Of a stretch of DNA of 13,977 nucleotides, positions 1-8,232 are shown in pieces. The stretch covers positions 1 to 13,977 of the forward strand of contig JAAYLF010000129.1 of NCBI GenBank assembly GCA_012522035.1, in the 5' to 3' direction. Under the pieces are notes generated by a model. It did no database searches. It saw nothing but the letters and a program-made list of their open reading frames with translations, and was not told the origin of the DNA. Positions within the stretch are counted from its first letter, which is position 1; each line of letters starts with the position of its first letter. The translations under genes were made by a program, and so were the position numbers. The stretch is from Clostridiaceae bacterium (GTDB lineage: Bacteria > Bacillota > Clostridia > UBA1212 > DUPL01).

Positions 1-1
1 G

Positions 2-517
2 CTGACTGAGCTTTCCGAAGAAGAGATCAGGGAACAGCTTGGAACGGTACATGAGCGTGTCAAAGAAATGACAGGCTATGATATTAAAGTCTTCAGACCG
101 CCTGGAGGACATGACAATGACAGTGTTCGCGAGGTTGCCAGCATGCCGTCCATTAAATGGAGCGTGGATACAAGAGATTGGGAATATCTGAATGAGCCGG
201 CTTTGATAAAGTATGCTGAAGAGAATGATATGACGTATGAAGAGGCAAGACAAGATAGAGTCCAATACATATTGGACGCTTTAATGGGAAGAATATATGA
301 CAAGGAGATATCCTACGGTAGCATAAAGCATGGTGCTATTCTGCTTTTCCATGACTTGTATGATGCTACTGTCGATTTGGTTCTTGCCTTGGTTGACGAG
401 ATGATGGAAAGTGATGAATACGTATTCCTGACTGTTAGCGAAGCTATAGAATCTGAGGGAATTGTTCCTGCAACAGGACATGTTTACAATACAATATGGC
501 CGCGTCAAATTGCGTAA
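2..517 (+). CDS. Polysaccharide deacetylase (NodB/CE4 family), 5'-truncated by window edge
   Basis: This is the C-terminal part of a carbohydrate esterase 4 protein; such enzymes remove N- or O-acetyl groups from extracellular polysaccharides such as peptidoglycan or chitin oligomers, normally outside the membrane. The frame is open to the left edge, so the ATG at 68 is internal and the N-terminus, including the metal-binding TxDDG and HxxH motifs, lies outside the window. Visible NodB motifs are RPPGG (motif 3, codons near 98-112), a DTRDW stretch matching the motif-4 D-x-x-D-W pattern (about 166-180), and LLFHD (motif 5, about 341-355) carrying the conserved His. About 172 codons are visible. 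No terminator is seen before the next gene 68 nt downstream, so the two could be co-transcribed. The family call is firm; the substrate is unknown. Confidence 0.88.
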   Translation: MTELSEEEIREQLGTVHERVKEMTGYDIKVFRPPGGHDNDSVREVASMPSIKWSVDTRDWEYLNEPALIKYAEENDMTYEEARQDRVQYILDALMGRIYDKEISYGSIKHGAILLFHDLYDATVDLVLALVDEMMESDEYVFLTVSEAIESEGIVPATGHVYNTIWPRQIA

Positions 518-585
518 ATAGACAACATAGTGTAAAAGGAAGTAAAATATAATTTAACAGCAGCTCTTTAAAGGGGGGAAAATAC

Positions 586-1575
586 ATGGTAAAGTTGAAA
601 AGGAAGTTGGGAGACAGATATGACGGCTATAGAGTGAGAAATGTAGACCCGTTTTTTCTCTTAATACCTTACATAATGAAAACAAGAGTGGACAGCCAGG
701 TCTACTTTTCTGACAGAATAGAGATAACGGAGCTGGAGAGGTTTGTGAGGAAGCATGCGAGTACAGACATTAAGGGATTAAAGATGTATCATGTTCTAAC
801 CGCAGCTATTGTAAGACTCATATCCCAGAGGCCTTATCTAAACAGGTTTGTATCAGGAAACAAGCTGTATGCACGCAACCACGTAAGCATTTCCATGTCG
901 GTAAAAAGGAGCATGTCGGAAGAAACTGAGACAACAGTAGTAAAGCCAATTTTTGAGCTTACGGATACTCTTTCAGACATAGTGAGGAAATTTAATGAAG
1001 AAGTAGACAAGAACAAGATAATTGAAGCACAGAATCAGACGGATTTTACTGCAAAGTTAATAGGACATCTTCCGAGCTTTTTAATAAGGTCGGTAGTAAC
1101 TATTCTACACAACTTGGACAAGGTTGGGCTTCTTCCAAAGGCTTTGAACAAGGTAAGTCCTTTCCATACAAGCGTCTTCATAACCAACATGGGTTCTCTT
1201 GGCATCAAATCCATATATCATCACATATATGAGTTTGGAACCACATCGATCTTTGTTGCAATGGGCAAAAAATATTCTAGAATGGAATTGGACGAAGATG
1301 GCAATGCTATAAAAAGAAAGTATATTGATATAAAAGTGGTGGCAGATGAACGTATATGCGACGGCTACTACTATGCCTTGTCAATGAGAATGCTTTCCAA
1401 AATACTAAAAAATCCTGAAATTCTTTTGGAGAAACCTGACACTGTTATGCTGGATGATGGTATAATATTAAAGGGAAGATTGAGCAAGGAACAGATGGAT
1501 AGTATTGTAGACTATTCATATACTGTACCAAAAGAAGATATGGATATAGGAGAGTTAAAGAAGGAGATAATATGA
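586..1575 (+). CDS. E2-like acyltransferase-fold protein (2-oxoacid dehydrogenase catalytic domain), catalytic His replaced
   Basis: A 329-residue protein resembling the catalytic domain of dihydrolipoyl acyltransferases (E2), which shares the chloramphenicol acetyltransferase fold. It has no lipoyl domain or peripheral-subunit-binding domain, so it is not a normal E2. The conserved E2 core signature is seen as a strand-turn ITNMGSLGI at about residues 199-207, and the active-site motif normally written D-H-R-x-x-D-G appears as DERICDG at 254-260. The catalytic His position is therefore Glu255, while the Asp-Gly pair is kept. This suggests a changed or lost acyl-transfer activity; an acyl-CoA-binding or non-enzymatic role is possible. 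The ATG is set by an AAGGGGGG ribosome binding site at 571-578. The stop overlaps the next start (ATGA), implying translational coupling to the lipoprotein. The fold call is good; the function is unknown. Confidence 0.8.
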   Translation: MVKLKRKLGDRYDGYRVRNVDPFFLLIPYIMKTRVDSQVYFSDRIEITELERFVRKHASTDIKGLKMYHVLTAAIVRLISQRPYLNRFVSGNKLYARNHVSISMSVKRSMSEETETTVVKPIFELTDTLSDIVRKFNEEVDKNKIIEAQNQTDFTAKLIGHLPSFLIRSVVTILHNLDKVGLLPKALNKVSPFHTSVFITNMGSLGIKSIYHHIYEFGTTSIFVAMGKKYSRMELDEDGNAIKRKYIDIKVVADERICDGYYYALSMRMLSKILKNPEILLEKPDTVMLDDGIILKGRLSKEQMDSIVDYSYTVPKEDMDIGELKKEII

Positions 1576-2117
1576 AAAGGCATCATTATGGCATCCTGAT
1601 AATGATAATAGCGATCTTTCTTGCAATGTGTTTTACAGGCTGTGCATCACAAACAAAAGAAGATGGCAAGCAGATGAAAAATGAAGAAAAGGAAGTGTAT
1701 GCAAGAATTGTTCCTCCGGAAGGCTTTGTGGAAGGAACGGGTGAGACGGAGAATGTACTGGTTACGTACAAAAAGGACATGGCAAGCATCATTCTGCTTC
1801 GCACCTATGTTGGTTCTGGTGAAACCTTGGATGAGTATGTAAGGGACAGTCGGGAAAAATATGAGGACGATGTCCTTCACTTCATGGAATTTGAATTTGT
1901 GGATACGGAAGGACTTGAGTATTCAGGGAGCGACAAGGATGCTATAGCTTTCGAAGCGCTTCAGGACAAAGTGTTGAGAAAGTACTGGGTCGTTATTGTG
2001 ATGCATGATGAGTATGCTTTTGAAATAGTTTGCAATGCACCGAAGGATGAGTTTGAAGAATATGCACCAGGATTCAATGCAGCAATAGCCTCCTTTGAGA
2101 TATTTGAAAGTAAATAA
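1572..2117 (+). CDS. Small predicted lipoprotein of unknown function
   Basis: A 181-residue protein with a lipoprotein signal: positive residues KRHH, a hydrophobic stretch (about residues 7-19) and a lipobox-like FTGC ending at Cys24. The mature part, about 158 residues, would be tethered to the outer face of the membrane. It is rich in acidic and aromatic residues and has no motif I recognise. A segment around residues 52-64, PEGFVEGTGETEN, followed by alternating hydrophobic strands, gives the look of a small alpha/beta domain such as those in PsbP-like or DUF-type clostridial lipoproteins, but this is only an impression. AAGGAG at 1561-1566 lies 5 nt before the ATG, and the gene overlaps the E2-like gene by 4 nt, so the two are translated together. 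It is the last gene before a strong terminator. Confidence 0.8.
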   Translation: MKRHHYGILIMIIAIFLAMCFTGCASQTKEDGKQMKNEEKEVYARIVPPEGFVEGTGETENVLVTYKKDMASIILLRTYVGSGETLDEYVRDSREKYEDDVLHFMEFEFVDTEGLEYSGSDKDAIAFEALQDKVLRKYWVVIVMHDEYAFEIVCNAPKDEFEEYAPGFNAAIASFEIFESK

Positions 2118-2141
2118 GTATTATGTAAAATTGTGATAATC

Positions 2142-2176
2142 AGACAAGCTCATAAACACGGGCTTGTCTTTTTTTT
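2142..2176 (+). terminator. Intrinsic terminator closing the deacetylase/E2-like/lipoprotein group
   Basis: An inverted repeat with left arm AGACAAGC (2142-2149) and right arm GCTTGTCT (2162-2169) extends inward by a G-U and a C-G pair around a loop of about 8 nt, and is followed by eight T residues (2169-2176). It lies 25 nt after the lipoprotein stop and fits a Rho-independent terminator for plus-strand transcription. Confidence 0.9.
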
Positions 2177-2259
2177 ATGTATAATATTTGCCTGTCATGA
2201 ATAAAATTCACTGAGGCATTTGCCGCCAACAAATACTAGAAAGGTGAGTTGAGTTACTT

Positions 2260-4755
2260 GTGGATAAAATGACAGGACTTGCTTCACATGAAGCGCACAA
2301 CAGGCTCTTAAAGTACGGAAAAAACAACATACAGGTAAAGAAAAAAGTGCCTGCTGTAATTATCTTCTTGCAGCAGTTTACTGACGTAATGACAATAATA
2401 CTCATGTTTTGTACCGTGATATCCGCATTCATGGGAGATCTCATTGAAGCTGTTGTCATGATAGCGATTGTTGTTATGAATGCCGTATTGGGTTTTGTAC
2501 AGGAGTACAGAACAGAAAGAACAATAGAGGCTTTGAGAAACATGAGTGCCCAAAAGGCAACGGTCATTCGTGATGGTACTGAAATGCAGATTCCTGCTGA
2601 AGATATAGTGCCTGGGGATTTGGTTGTTGTAAGTGCAGGTGACAAGGTGCCTGCTGATGGCAGAATAATTGATTCCCCGGGCGTCAATGTGGATGAATCC
2701 ATGCTTACCGGTGAATCCATTGCTGTATTCAAGGAGGAAGGTACTCTTTATGGGGGCACTCTTGTAACCAGTGGGCATGCGATAATGGAAGTAACCGAAA
2801 CGGGAATGAAAACCGAGATGGGAAAAATTTCGCAAATGATACAGGATGTGAAGGAAGAGGAAACCCCTCTGCAGAGAAGACTTGCCTCTATTGGCAAGTA
2901 TATTGTAATTTGCTGCATAATTGTTTGCATTGGTGTTGTAATAGTTGGTCTATTTAGAGGCCAGCCGGCCCTTGAAATGCTACTTGCAGGAATAAGTCTT
3001 GCTGTGGCTGCAGTTCCTGAAGGCCTTCCTGCCATAGTTACCATTTCCCTGGCTCTGGGAGTGCAGCAAATGGCAGAAAGAAACGCCTTGATCAGAAAAC
3101 TTCCCGCTGTGGAAACTCTGGGAAGTACAAATATAATTTGTTCAGACAAAACCGGTACTCTTACTCAGAACAAAATGACAGTAAGAAAATTCGTTACTCT
3201 GGGTGAAATAATCTCAGGAAAAAGCTTTGAAGTGGACGATAAGAGACTGTTTGACATATCCCGATACGCCAACAATCACAGTGATGCAACAGAACTGGCA
3301 TTAATCAAGGCAACAGAAGCACATGGAGATGACAAATTTGAAAGAATAGGAGAAATACCCTTTGATTCTGCCAGGAAGTGCATGTCTGTCATCGTACAGG
3401 ATAAAAACGGTGCTAGGTACATTTTCACAAAAGGCGCACCAGATGTGGTTGTAAGGAAAAGTGCTTTTTATCAGGAAAATGGAGCAACAAGAAAAATGTC
3501 CCCAGCTACCCAAAGAAGAATAATGCTGTACAACAATCAGCTTGCCCGGGACGGATTGAGGGTTCTTGCAATGGCGTGGAGAAAGCTGGGACCAGATGAC
3601 AAACCACCATATGAGGAAATTGAAAAAGATCTTGTTTTTTTAGGCATGGCGGGACTCATAGATCCCCCAAGACCCGAGGTCAAGGATGCTGTTGTAATGT
3701 GCCAAAAAGCAGGGATAAAGACAATAATGATAACCGGGGACCACAAGATTACAGCAAGCGTAATAGCAAAAGAACTGGATATAATGCAGAAGGGAGATAG
3801 AATAATTACTGGAGAGGAACTCGAAAGAATGAGTGACACAGAGCTTGAAAATATTGTAGAAAAAACAGCCGTGTTTGCAAGAGTTCTGCCGGTACATAAA
3901 CTTCGAATAGTAAAAGCACTTAAAAAGAAAGGTCATATAGTTGCCATGACTGGTGACGGTGTAAACGATGCACCTGCAGTTAAAGAAGCAGATATTGGCA
4001 TAGCCATGGGTATCAGCGGCACGGATGTTACAAGAGAGGCATCGGCCATGGTCCTCATGGACGATAATTTTGCCACAATAGTTTCTGCAGTAAGACAAGG
4101 AAGAGCAATTTATTCAAATATCAAGAAGTTTATCAGATACATGCTTTCCTGCAACTTAGGAGAAGTTATCACAATTTTTGTGGGCATCATAATAGGAATA
4201 CCCCTTCCCCTTCTTCCTATACAGATACTGTGGGTAAACCTTGTAACGGATGGCCTTCCTGGTATTGCCCTGGGTCTTGATCCTGCAGACAAAGACATAA
4301 TGGATCGATCACCCGTCAAAGCAGCTGACAACATTTTCAACCTGGTAATGCTGTGGAATATAATATTCCGAGGCATTCTAACAGGATTGTGTACATTAGG
4401 CTCATATTTGGTAGTGTATGAAATGACGCAGCTAGTGTCTTATGCAAGAACAGCGGCTTTCATAACACTGGTTCTTATCCAGCTGGTTTACTCCTTTGAG
4501 TGCAGAAGTGATACAAAAGTATTGGGAGAAATTGATTTGCGTGAAAACATGCTCCTAATTTCAGCCAATGCCATATCGCTGCTTATGATGCTGGCTGTAG
4601 TGTACATACCTCCCTTGCAAATCATTTTCAGAACGGTACCTGTATCAATAACCGAATGGATGGTAATACTCGTATTTACAGCCATAGGCCCTATCCTGGG
4701 AGGGTTGCTGCCTGGACACCTTTTTGCCCGCCTTGATAAGAAACTCAAAAAGTAG
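2260..4755 (+). CDS. Ca2+-transporting P-type ATPase (type IIA, SERCA-like)
   Basis: An 831-residue P2-type ATPase that should export Ca2+ from the cytoplasm at the cost of ATP. The domains run in the usual order: N-terminal cation-ATPase segment, A-domain TGES at 150-153, M4 PEGLP at 253-257, phosphorylation site DKTGT with Asp296, N-domain KGAPD, TGDH, hinge TGDGVND at 564-570, and C-terminal membrane helices. Residues aligning with both SERCA Ca2+ sites appear kept: Glu254 (M4), Asn632 and Glu635 (M5), Asn660, Thr663 and Asp664 (M6) and Glu747 (M8). This fits a two-site pump rather than the one-site PMR1/SPCA pattern. The GTG start is preferred because AAAGGTGAG (2240-2248) lies about 11 nt upstream; an in-frame ATG at 2269 is too far from it. 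uvrC follows after 28 nt. I see no convincing sigma-A promoter in the 83 bases before it. Confidence 0.95.
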   Translation: MDKMTGLASHEAHNRLLKYGKNNIQVKKKVPAVIIFLQQFTDVMTIILMFCTVISAFMGDLIEAVVMIAIVVMNAVLGFVQEYRTERTIEALRNMSAQKATVIRDGTEMQIPAEDIVPGDLVVVSAGDKVPADGRIIDSPGVNVDESMLTGESIAVFKEEGTLYGGTLVTSGHAIMEVTETGMKTEMGKISQMIQDVKEEETPLQRRLASIGKYIVICCIIVCIGVVIVGLFRGQPALEMLLAGISLAVAAVPEGLPAIVTISLALGVQQMAERNALIRKLPAVETLGSTNIICSDKTGTLTQNKMTVRKFVTLGEIISGKSFEVDDKRLFDISRYANNHSDATELALIKATEAHGDDKFERIGEIPFDSARKCMSVIVQDKNGARYIFTKGAPDVVVRKSAFYQENGATRKMSPATQRRIMLYNNQLARDGLRVLAMAWRKLGPDDKPPYEEIEKDLVFLGMAGLIDPPRPEVKDAVVMCQKAGIKTIMITGDHKITASVIAKELDIMQKGDRIITGEELERMSDTELENIVEKTAVFARVLPVHKLRIVKALKKKGHIVAMTGDGVNDAPAVKEADIGIAMGISGTDVTREASAMVLMDDNFATIVSAVRQGRAIYSNIKKFIRYMLSCNLGEVITIFVGIIIGIPLPLLPIQILWVNLVTDGLPGIALGLDPADKDIMDRSPVKAADNIFNLVMLWNIIFRGILTGLCTLGSYLVVYEMTQLVSYARTAAFITLVLIQLVYSFECRSDTKVLGEIDLRENMLLISANAISLLMMLAVVYIPPLQIIFRTVPVSITEWMVILVFTAIGPILGGLLPGHLFARLDKKLKK

Positions 4756-4783
4756 TACAATGATATCATTGGAGGAGAAAACA

Positions 4784-6586
4784 ATGGAATTCAATGTACA
4801 GGAAGAGTTAAACAAGGTTCCTTCAAAACCAGGCGTATACCTGATGAGAAATGCAAAAGATACTGTAATATACGTTGGAAAAGCCAAAGTGTTGAAAAAC
4901 CGACTAAGACAGTATTTCCAAAAAGGCGCTCACAACGAGCGCGTTACAAAAATGGTTTCGAATATTAAGAGGTTTGAATATATAGTAACGGACAGCGAAT
5001 ATGAGGCATTAATCCTTGAGTGCAACCTTATTAAACGCTATAAACCCAAATACAACGTCCTTCTTAAAAATGACAATGACTACCCATATATCAAGGTAAC
5101 TGTCAATGAGGATTTTCCAAGAGTTCTCTTGGCAAGAAGGGTTGAAAATGATGGAGCTAAATATTTTGGCCCGTACTACAGCTCGGTAAGCGTATACACT
5201 ACAATAGATGCATTGAACAGGATATTTCCGCTGAGAAGTTGCAAAAAAGACATAAGGGAAGGAAAAAAGGACAGGGTTTGTCTTAATTATCATATTGGGT
5301 TGTGCTCCGGTCCTTGCGGAGGTCATATCACAAAGAATGATTATGGCGAGATAGTTAAGCAGGTAATTGACTTTCTTTCCGGCAAGGCTGACTACATCAA
5401 GGATATGCTGGAGAAGCAAATGCTTCAGCATGCTGAGAAACTGGACTTTGAGATGGCAGCTGTATACAGGGAAAGACTGAAGGCCTTGAAGATGATAACT
5501 GAAAAACAGAAAATGGCATCAATATCCGAGGATGATTTTGATGTAATTGCAATAGCAAAGAATGACGTGGATGCATCTTTGCAGATTTTCTATGTAAGGG
5601 ATGGAAAGGTTACAGGCAGGAACAACTACTTCTTCCCAGGTTACGGATTGGAAGAAGACGCTGAAATTGTTGTGTCATTTATCAAGCAGTTTTATGATGA
5701 AAACAAGTTCATCCCTCCTAGAATATATTCCGAGACTCATATTGAGGAAGAGGAGAGGAACCTGCTTGACAGCTGGCTGACCGAAAAAAGAGGATACAAG
5801 TGTGTAATTATTATTCCTCAAAGAGGAGACAAGCACAAGCTGGCCCAAATGGTTAAGGAGAATGCAAAAATATCCTTGATGAACATGGATGTAAAGAACT
5901 TTGATTCTTTGGAAAGACTTAAGGAAGTGTTGGAACTTAAGAACATACCTCTTAGAATAGAGGCTTTTGACATATCCAACACTGGAGACAGCGAAATAAA
6001 TGCTTCCAGGGTTGTTTTTGAAAAAGGAAGGCCGAACAAGAAGGAATACAGAAGATACAAGATAAGGTCTTTGGATAAAAGAGATGACTACGGAGCCATG
6101 AGAGAGGTCATATTAAGACGCTTTGGAAACAGCGAGGAACAGCTGCCCGATCTAATATTTGTGGATGGCGGCCTTGGACAGGTAAACTCAGCACAGGCAG
6201 CACTGAATGAGCTTGATATAGCTGTACCGGTATATGGAATGGTAAAGGACAGCAAGCACAGAACAAGGGGTATAGTAAGTGAATGTGGTGAGTTCCAGCT
6301 GAACAAAGACCCTGACCTGTGGCGGTTCATATCGTCCATACAGAATGAAGCTCACAGGTTTGCAATAGAGTATAACAGAAAGCTGACAGAAAAAAGGTAC
6401 AAAAAAAGCGCTTTGGATGACATCCCTGGCATAGGGGAAAAAAGAAAGATGAATCTGTACAAGCATTTTGGTTCCATACAGGGAATAAAGGATGCTAAAT
6501 TGGAAGATCTTCTTAGCGTCAAGGGTATGACACGACAGGCTGCGGAGAATGTGTATAAGCATTTTCATCCAGAGGAGGTGGACTAG
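4784..6586 (+). CDS. uvrC: UvrABC system protein C (excinuclease subunit)
   Basis: UvrC makes the 3' and then 5' incisions around DNA lesions in nucleotide excision repair after UvrA/UvrB have marked the damage. The 600-residue protein has the standard length and layout: GIY-YIG nuclease (GVY 17-19, IYVG 29-32); a four-Cys set at 153, 166, 174 and 178, matching the Fe-S cluster cysteines known in E. coli UvrC; a UVR segment for UvrB contact at about 205-235 (KLDFEMAAVYRERL); the RNase H-like 5' nuclease with Asp396, Asp461 and His524 as the likely catalytic triad; and C-terminal helix-hairpin-helix motifs (DIPGIGEKRK and the SVKGM region). The frame is open upstream to 4724 inside the ATPase gene, but GGAGGAG at 4771-4777 places the start at ATG 4784. 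It lies between the Ca2+ ATPase (28-nt gap) and a phosphoesterase (1-nt overlap), so it is probably an operon member. Confidence 0.97.
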   Translation: MEFNVQEELNKVPSKPGVYLMRNAKDTVIYVGKAKVLKNRLRQYFQKGAHNERVTKMVSNIKRFEYIVTDSEYEALILECNLIKRYKPKYNVLLKNDNDYPYIKVTVNEDFPRVLLARRVENDGAKYFGPYYSSVSVYTTIDALNRIFPLRSCKKDIREGKKDRVCLNYHIGLCSGPCGGHITKNDYGEIVKQVIDFLSGKADYIKDMLEKQMLQHAEKLDFEMAAVYRERLKALKMITEKQKMASISEDDFDVIAIAKNDVDASLQIFYVRDGKVTGRNNYFFPGYGLEEDAEIVVSFIKQFYDENKFIPPRIYSETHIEEEERNLLDSWLTEKRGYKCVIIIPQRGDKHKLAQMVKENAKISLMNMDVKNFDSLERLKEVLELKNIPLRIEAFDISNTGDSEINASRVVFEKGRPNKKEYRRYKIRSLDKRDDYGAMREVILRRFGNSEEQLPDLIFVDGGLGQVNSAQAALNELDIAVPVYGMVKDSKHRTRGIVSECGEFQLNKDPDLWRFISSIQNEAHRFAIEYNRKLTEKRYKKSALDDIPGIGEKRKMNLYKHFGSIQGIKDAKLEDLLSVKGMTRQAAENVYKHFHPEEVD

Positions 6587-7308
6587 TGTCTGTTTACGCC
6601 ATATCAGATCTACACCTGGCATTTTTTACTGAAAAACCCATGGACGTTTTTGGCGATCATTGGGAAGATCATGCCATCAAGATAAAGGAAAACTGGACAA
6701 GGACAGTCAAAGAGAACGATTTGGTTGTCCTGCCTGGCGATATTTCCTGGGCAATGACACTGGATGAATTTCTTTCAGACATTATGTTTATCGAGGAATT
6801 GCCAGGACACAAAATAATATCAAAAGGCAATCACGATTATTGGTGGCAGACTGCAAAAAAATTGAAGGAATTCAAAAGCAGTAACAGAATAGAGACTGTA
6901 ACTTTTCTTCATAATAATGCATATATTTTTGAGCATGAAGGAAAGGAATACTCCATTTGTGCCACCAGGGGATGGATGTGTCCTGGCGATACTGACTTTA
7001 ATCAGGATGACATGAAAGTGTATAAAAGGGAGCTGCAAAGACTTGAAACCTCCATCCAGAAAGGCATGAATGGGGAGAGGGAAATGCTGGTGTTTATTCA
7101 CTATCCTCCTTTTAATAACAAGAAGGAGGAGTCGGGATTTACCGAAATTTTGGAGAGGTATAAGATAAAAAAAAGCTTTTATGGCCATTTGCACGGCAGA
7201 ATGGTGCATGAAAAAGCTCTCATTGGAAAACTTGATAATGAGAGCTTGACGGAATATTATCTGGTTTCATGCGATTATTTAGGATTCAGTCCTTTGAAGA
7301 TTCTTTAG
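6586..7308 (+). CDS. Calcineurin-like metallophosphoesterase
   Basis: A 240-residue cytoplasmic two-metal phosphohydrolase. All standard metal and catalytic motifs are visible: DLH (Asp8, His10), GDIS (Asp52), GNHD (Asn82, His83), His172 in IHYPP, and GHLHG (His201, His203). The substrate cannot be read from sequence; relatives in Bacillota act on nucleotides, phosphoproteins or phosphodiesters. The GTG start overlaps the last base of the uvrC stop codon and is served by GAGGAGG at 6572-6578, so translation is coupled to uvrC. The 3' end overlaps the convergent lipid kinase gene by 30 nt. The last fifth of the gene contains an 11-bp inverted repeat (7214-7247) that probably acts as a terminator for the opposite strand. 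No terminator for its own strand is seen. Confidence 0.93.
   Translation: MSVYAISDLHLAFFTEKPMDVFGDHWEDHAIKIKENWTRTVKENDLVVLPGDISWAMTLDEFLSDIMFIEELPGHKIISKGNHDYWWQTAKKLKEFKSSNRIETVTFLHNNAYIFEHEGKEYSICATRGWMCPGDTDFNQDDMKVYKRELQRLETSIQKGMNGEREMLVFIHYPPFNNKKEESGFTEILERYKIKKSFYGHLHGRMVHEKALIGKLDNESLTEYYLVSCDYLGFSPLKIL
7211..7247 (-). terminator. Intrinsic terminator for minus-strand transcripts, inside the metallophosphoesterase gene
   Basis: A perfect 11-bp inverted repeat has arms at 7214-7224 (AAGCTCTCATT) and 7237-7247 (AATGAGAGCTT) with a 12-nt loop. Read on the minus strand the hairpin is followed by a run of five T (7215-7211, partly in the stem). It starts 31 nt after the lipid kinase stop at 7279. 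On the plus strand no T run follows, so it would not terminate the phosphoesterase mRNA. Confidence 0.75.
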
Positions 7309-8217
7309 TTTGTGGTCAGGCACCAGGATATTGATTGCATTTGGCACAATTTCCGCCCTGAAAGGCAGTTTGCCTCCCAGTTCACCATCGTAATCATATG
7401 GAATGGAAATGGAGTCGTCCATACAGGATATGGTTAAGGATTTTGTTTGAAAGTATTTTACTTTCGGATGCTGGATATGTGTGTTCATCCTAATCTGCAT
7501 CATCAGAGGGAGGATGTCCACAAAATCTGGCTTTTTTATAAGTATCACATCCAACAGCCCGTCGTTAATTTTGGCTTTAGGAAGTAGCCCTGAAAAGCCG
7601 CCTACATTGGGTGAGTTGGAGATTATAAAAAGAAAGACATCCTCTTCGATCTTTTTATCATCATATTCAACCCTTATAGGAAAACTTTTAAATTTGTAAG
7701 TGGTAAAATCCTTTGCACCCTCCAGATAGTATGCAAATCTGCCCAGTGCAGTCTTTGCTTCGATGGATACCTTGTGGGCAACCTCGCTTAATGTACCTCC
7801 TGCAGTAACATTAAGAAAATACTCGTCATCGTTCACCTTGCCCACATCGCAAGGTACTACATTGAAACTTTTTATCATTCTGCACAGCCCGGCTGTGTCT
7901 CTGGGAAGTCCCAGGTATGTTGCAAAATCGTTCATGGTACCTGCAGGGAGGATGCATATGGGCGTTTTGGACCCTCCTTTAATAATACCATTTATAACTT
8001 CGTTTGCCGTACCATCTCCACCAACCACCATAACAAAGTCGTACTCTCCAGGCTTGATGTCAAGTGCAATCTTGTATGCGTCATACTTTTCGGTCGTATA
8101 CTGCAGATATGCACCTGTGAGGACTCCTTCCGAAGATAGCTTGTGCATTGCCATAATAGCAGAGCGCTGGAAGTTCTTCATCCCAGAAGATGGATTGACA
8201 ATAACCTTACACTTCAT
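7279..8217 (-). CDS. Diacylglycerol kinase-like lipid kinase (YegS/BmrU/DgkB family)
   Basis: A 312-residue soluble lipid kinase of the DAGK catalytic family, which uses ATP to phosphorylate diacylglycerol or a related lipid; in Gram-positives DgkB recycles diacylglycerol released during lipoteichoic acid synthesis. Visible features are VNPSSG near the N-terminus (8-12), the nucleotide-binding GGDGT at 66-70 followed by NEVINGI, PAGTMNDFA at 91-99, INDGLLDV at 217-224 and DGE at 278-280. Length and motif order are normal for the family. The start is ATG with GGGGGG at 8225-8230, 7 nt upstream. Only 15 nt separate it from the sigma/propeller gene upstream, so it is very probably co-transcribed with it. 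Its 3' end overlaps the convergent phosphoesterase by 30 nt, and its terminator lies in that gene. The true substrate (DAG, undecaprenol, other) is not determinable here. Confidence 0.92.
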   Translation of the reverse strand: MKCKVIVNPSSGMKNFQRSAIMAMHKLSSEGVLTGAYLQYTTEKYDAYKIALDIKPGEYDFVMVVGGDGTANEVINGIIKGGSKTPICILPAGTMNDFATYLGLPRDTAGLCRMIKSFNVVPCDVGKVNDDEYFLNVTAGGTLSEVAHKVSIEAKTALGRFAYYLEGAKDFTTYKFKSFPIRVEYDDKKIEEDVFLFIISNSPNVGGFSGLLPKAKINDGLLDVILIKKPDFVDILPLMMQIRMNTHIQHPKVKYFQTKSLTISCMDDSISIPYDYDGELGGKLPFRAEIVPNAINILVPDHKLKNLQRTES

Positions 8218-8232
8218 TAACGTTCCCCCCGG

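Noticed and set aside
68..70. ATG 68 as the true start of the deacetylase.
   Set aside because: The frame is open to the window edge with plausible coding before it, the NodB fold needs its N-terminal motifs, and no ribosome binding site is seen before 68.
548..553. TATAAT before the E2-like gene as a promoter.
   Set aside because: No acceptable -35 box lies 16-18 bp upstream and there is no extended -10 TGn, so I do not call it.
2180..2185. TATAAT just after the terminator as the ATPase promoter.
   Set aside because: The sequence at the -35 distance is CACGGG, inside the terminator hairpin, with no match to consensus.
7214..7247. The 11-bp hairpin as a terminator of the uvrC/phosphoesterase transcript.
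   Set aside because: On the plus strand it is followed by GACGG rather than T residues, and it lies about 60 nt before the stop codon of that gene.
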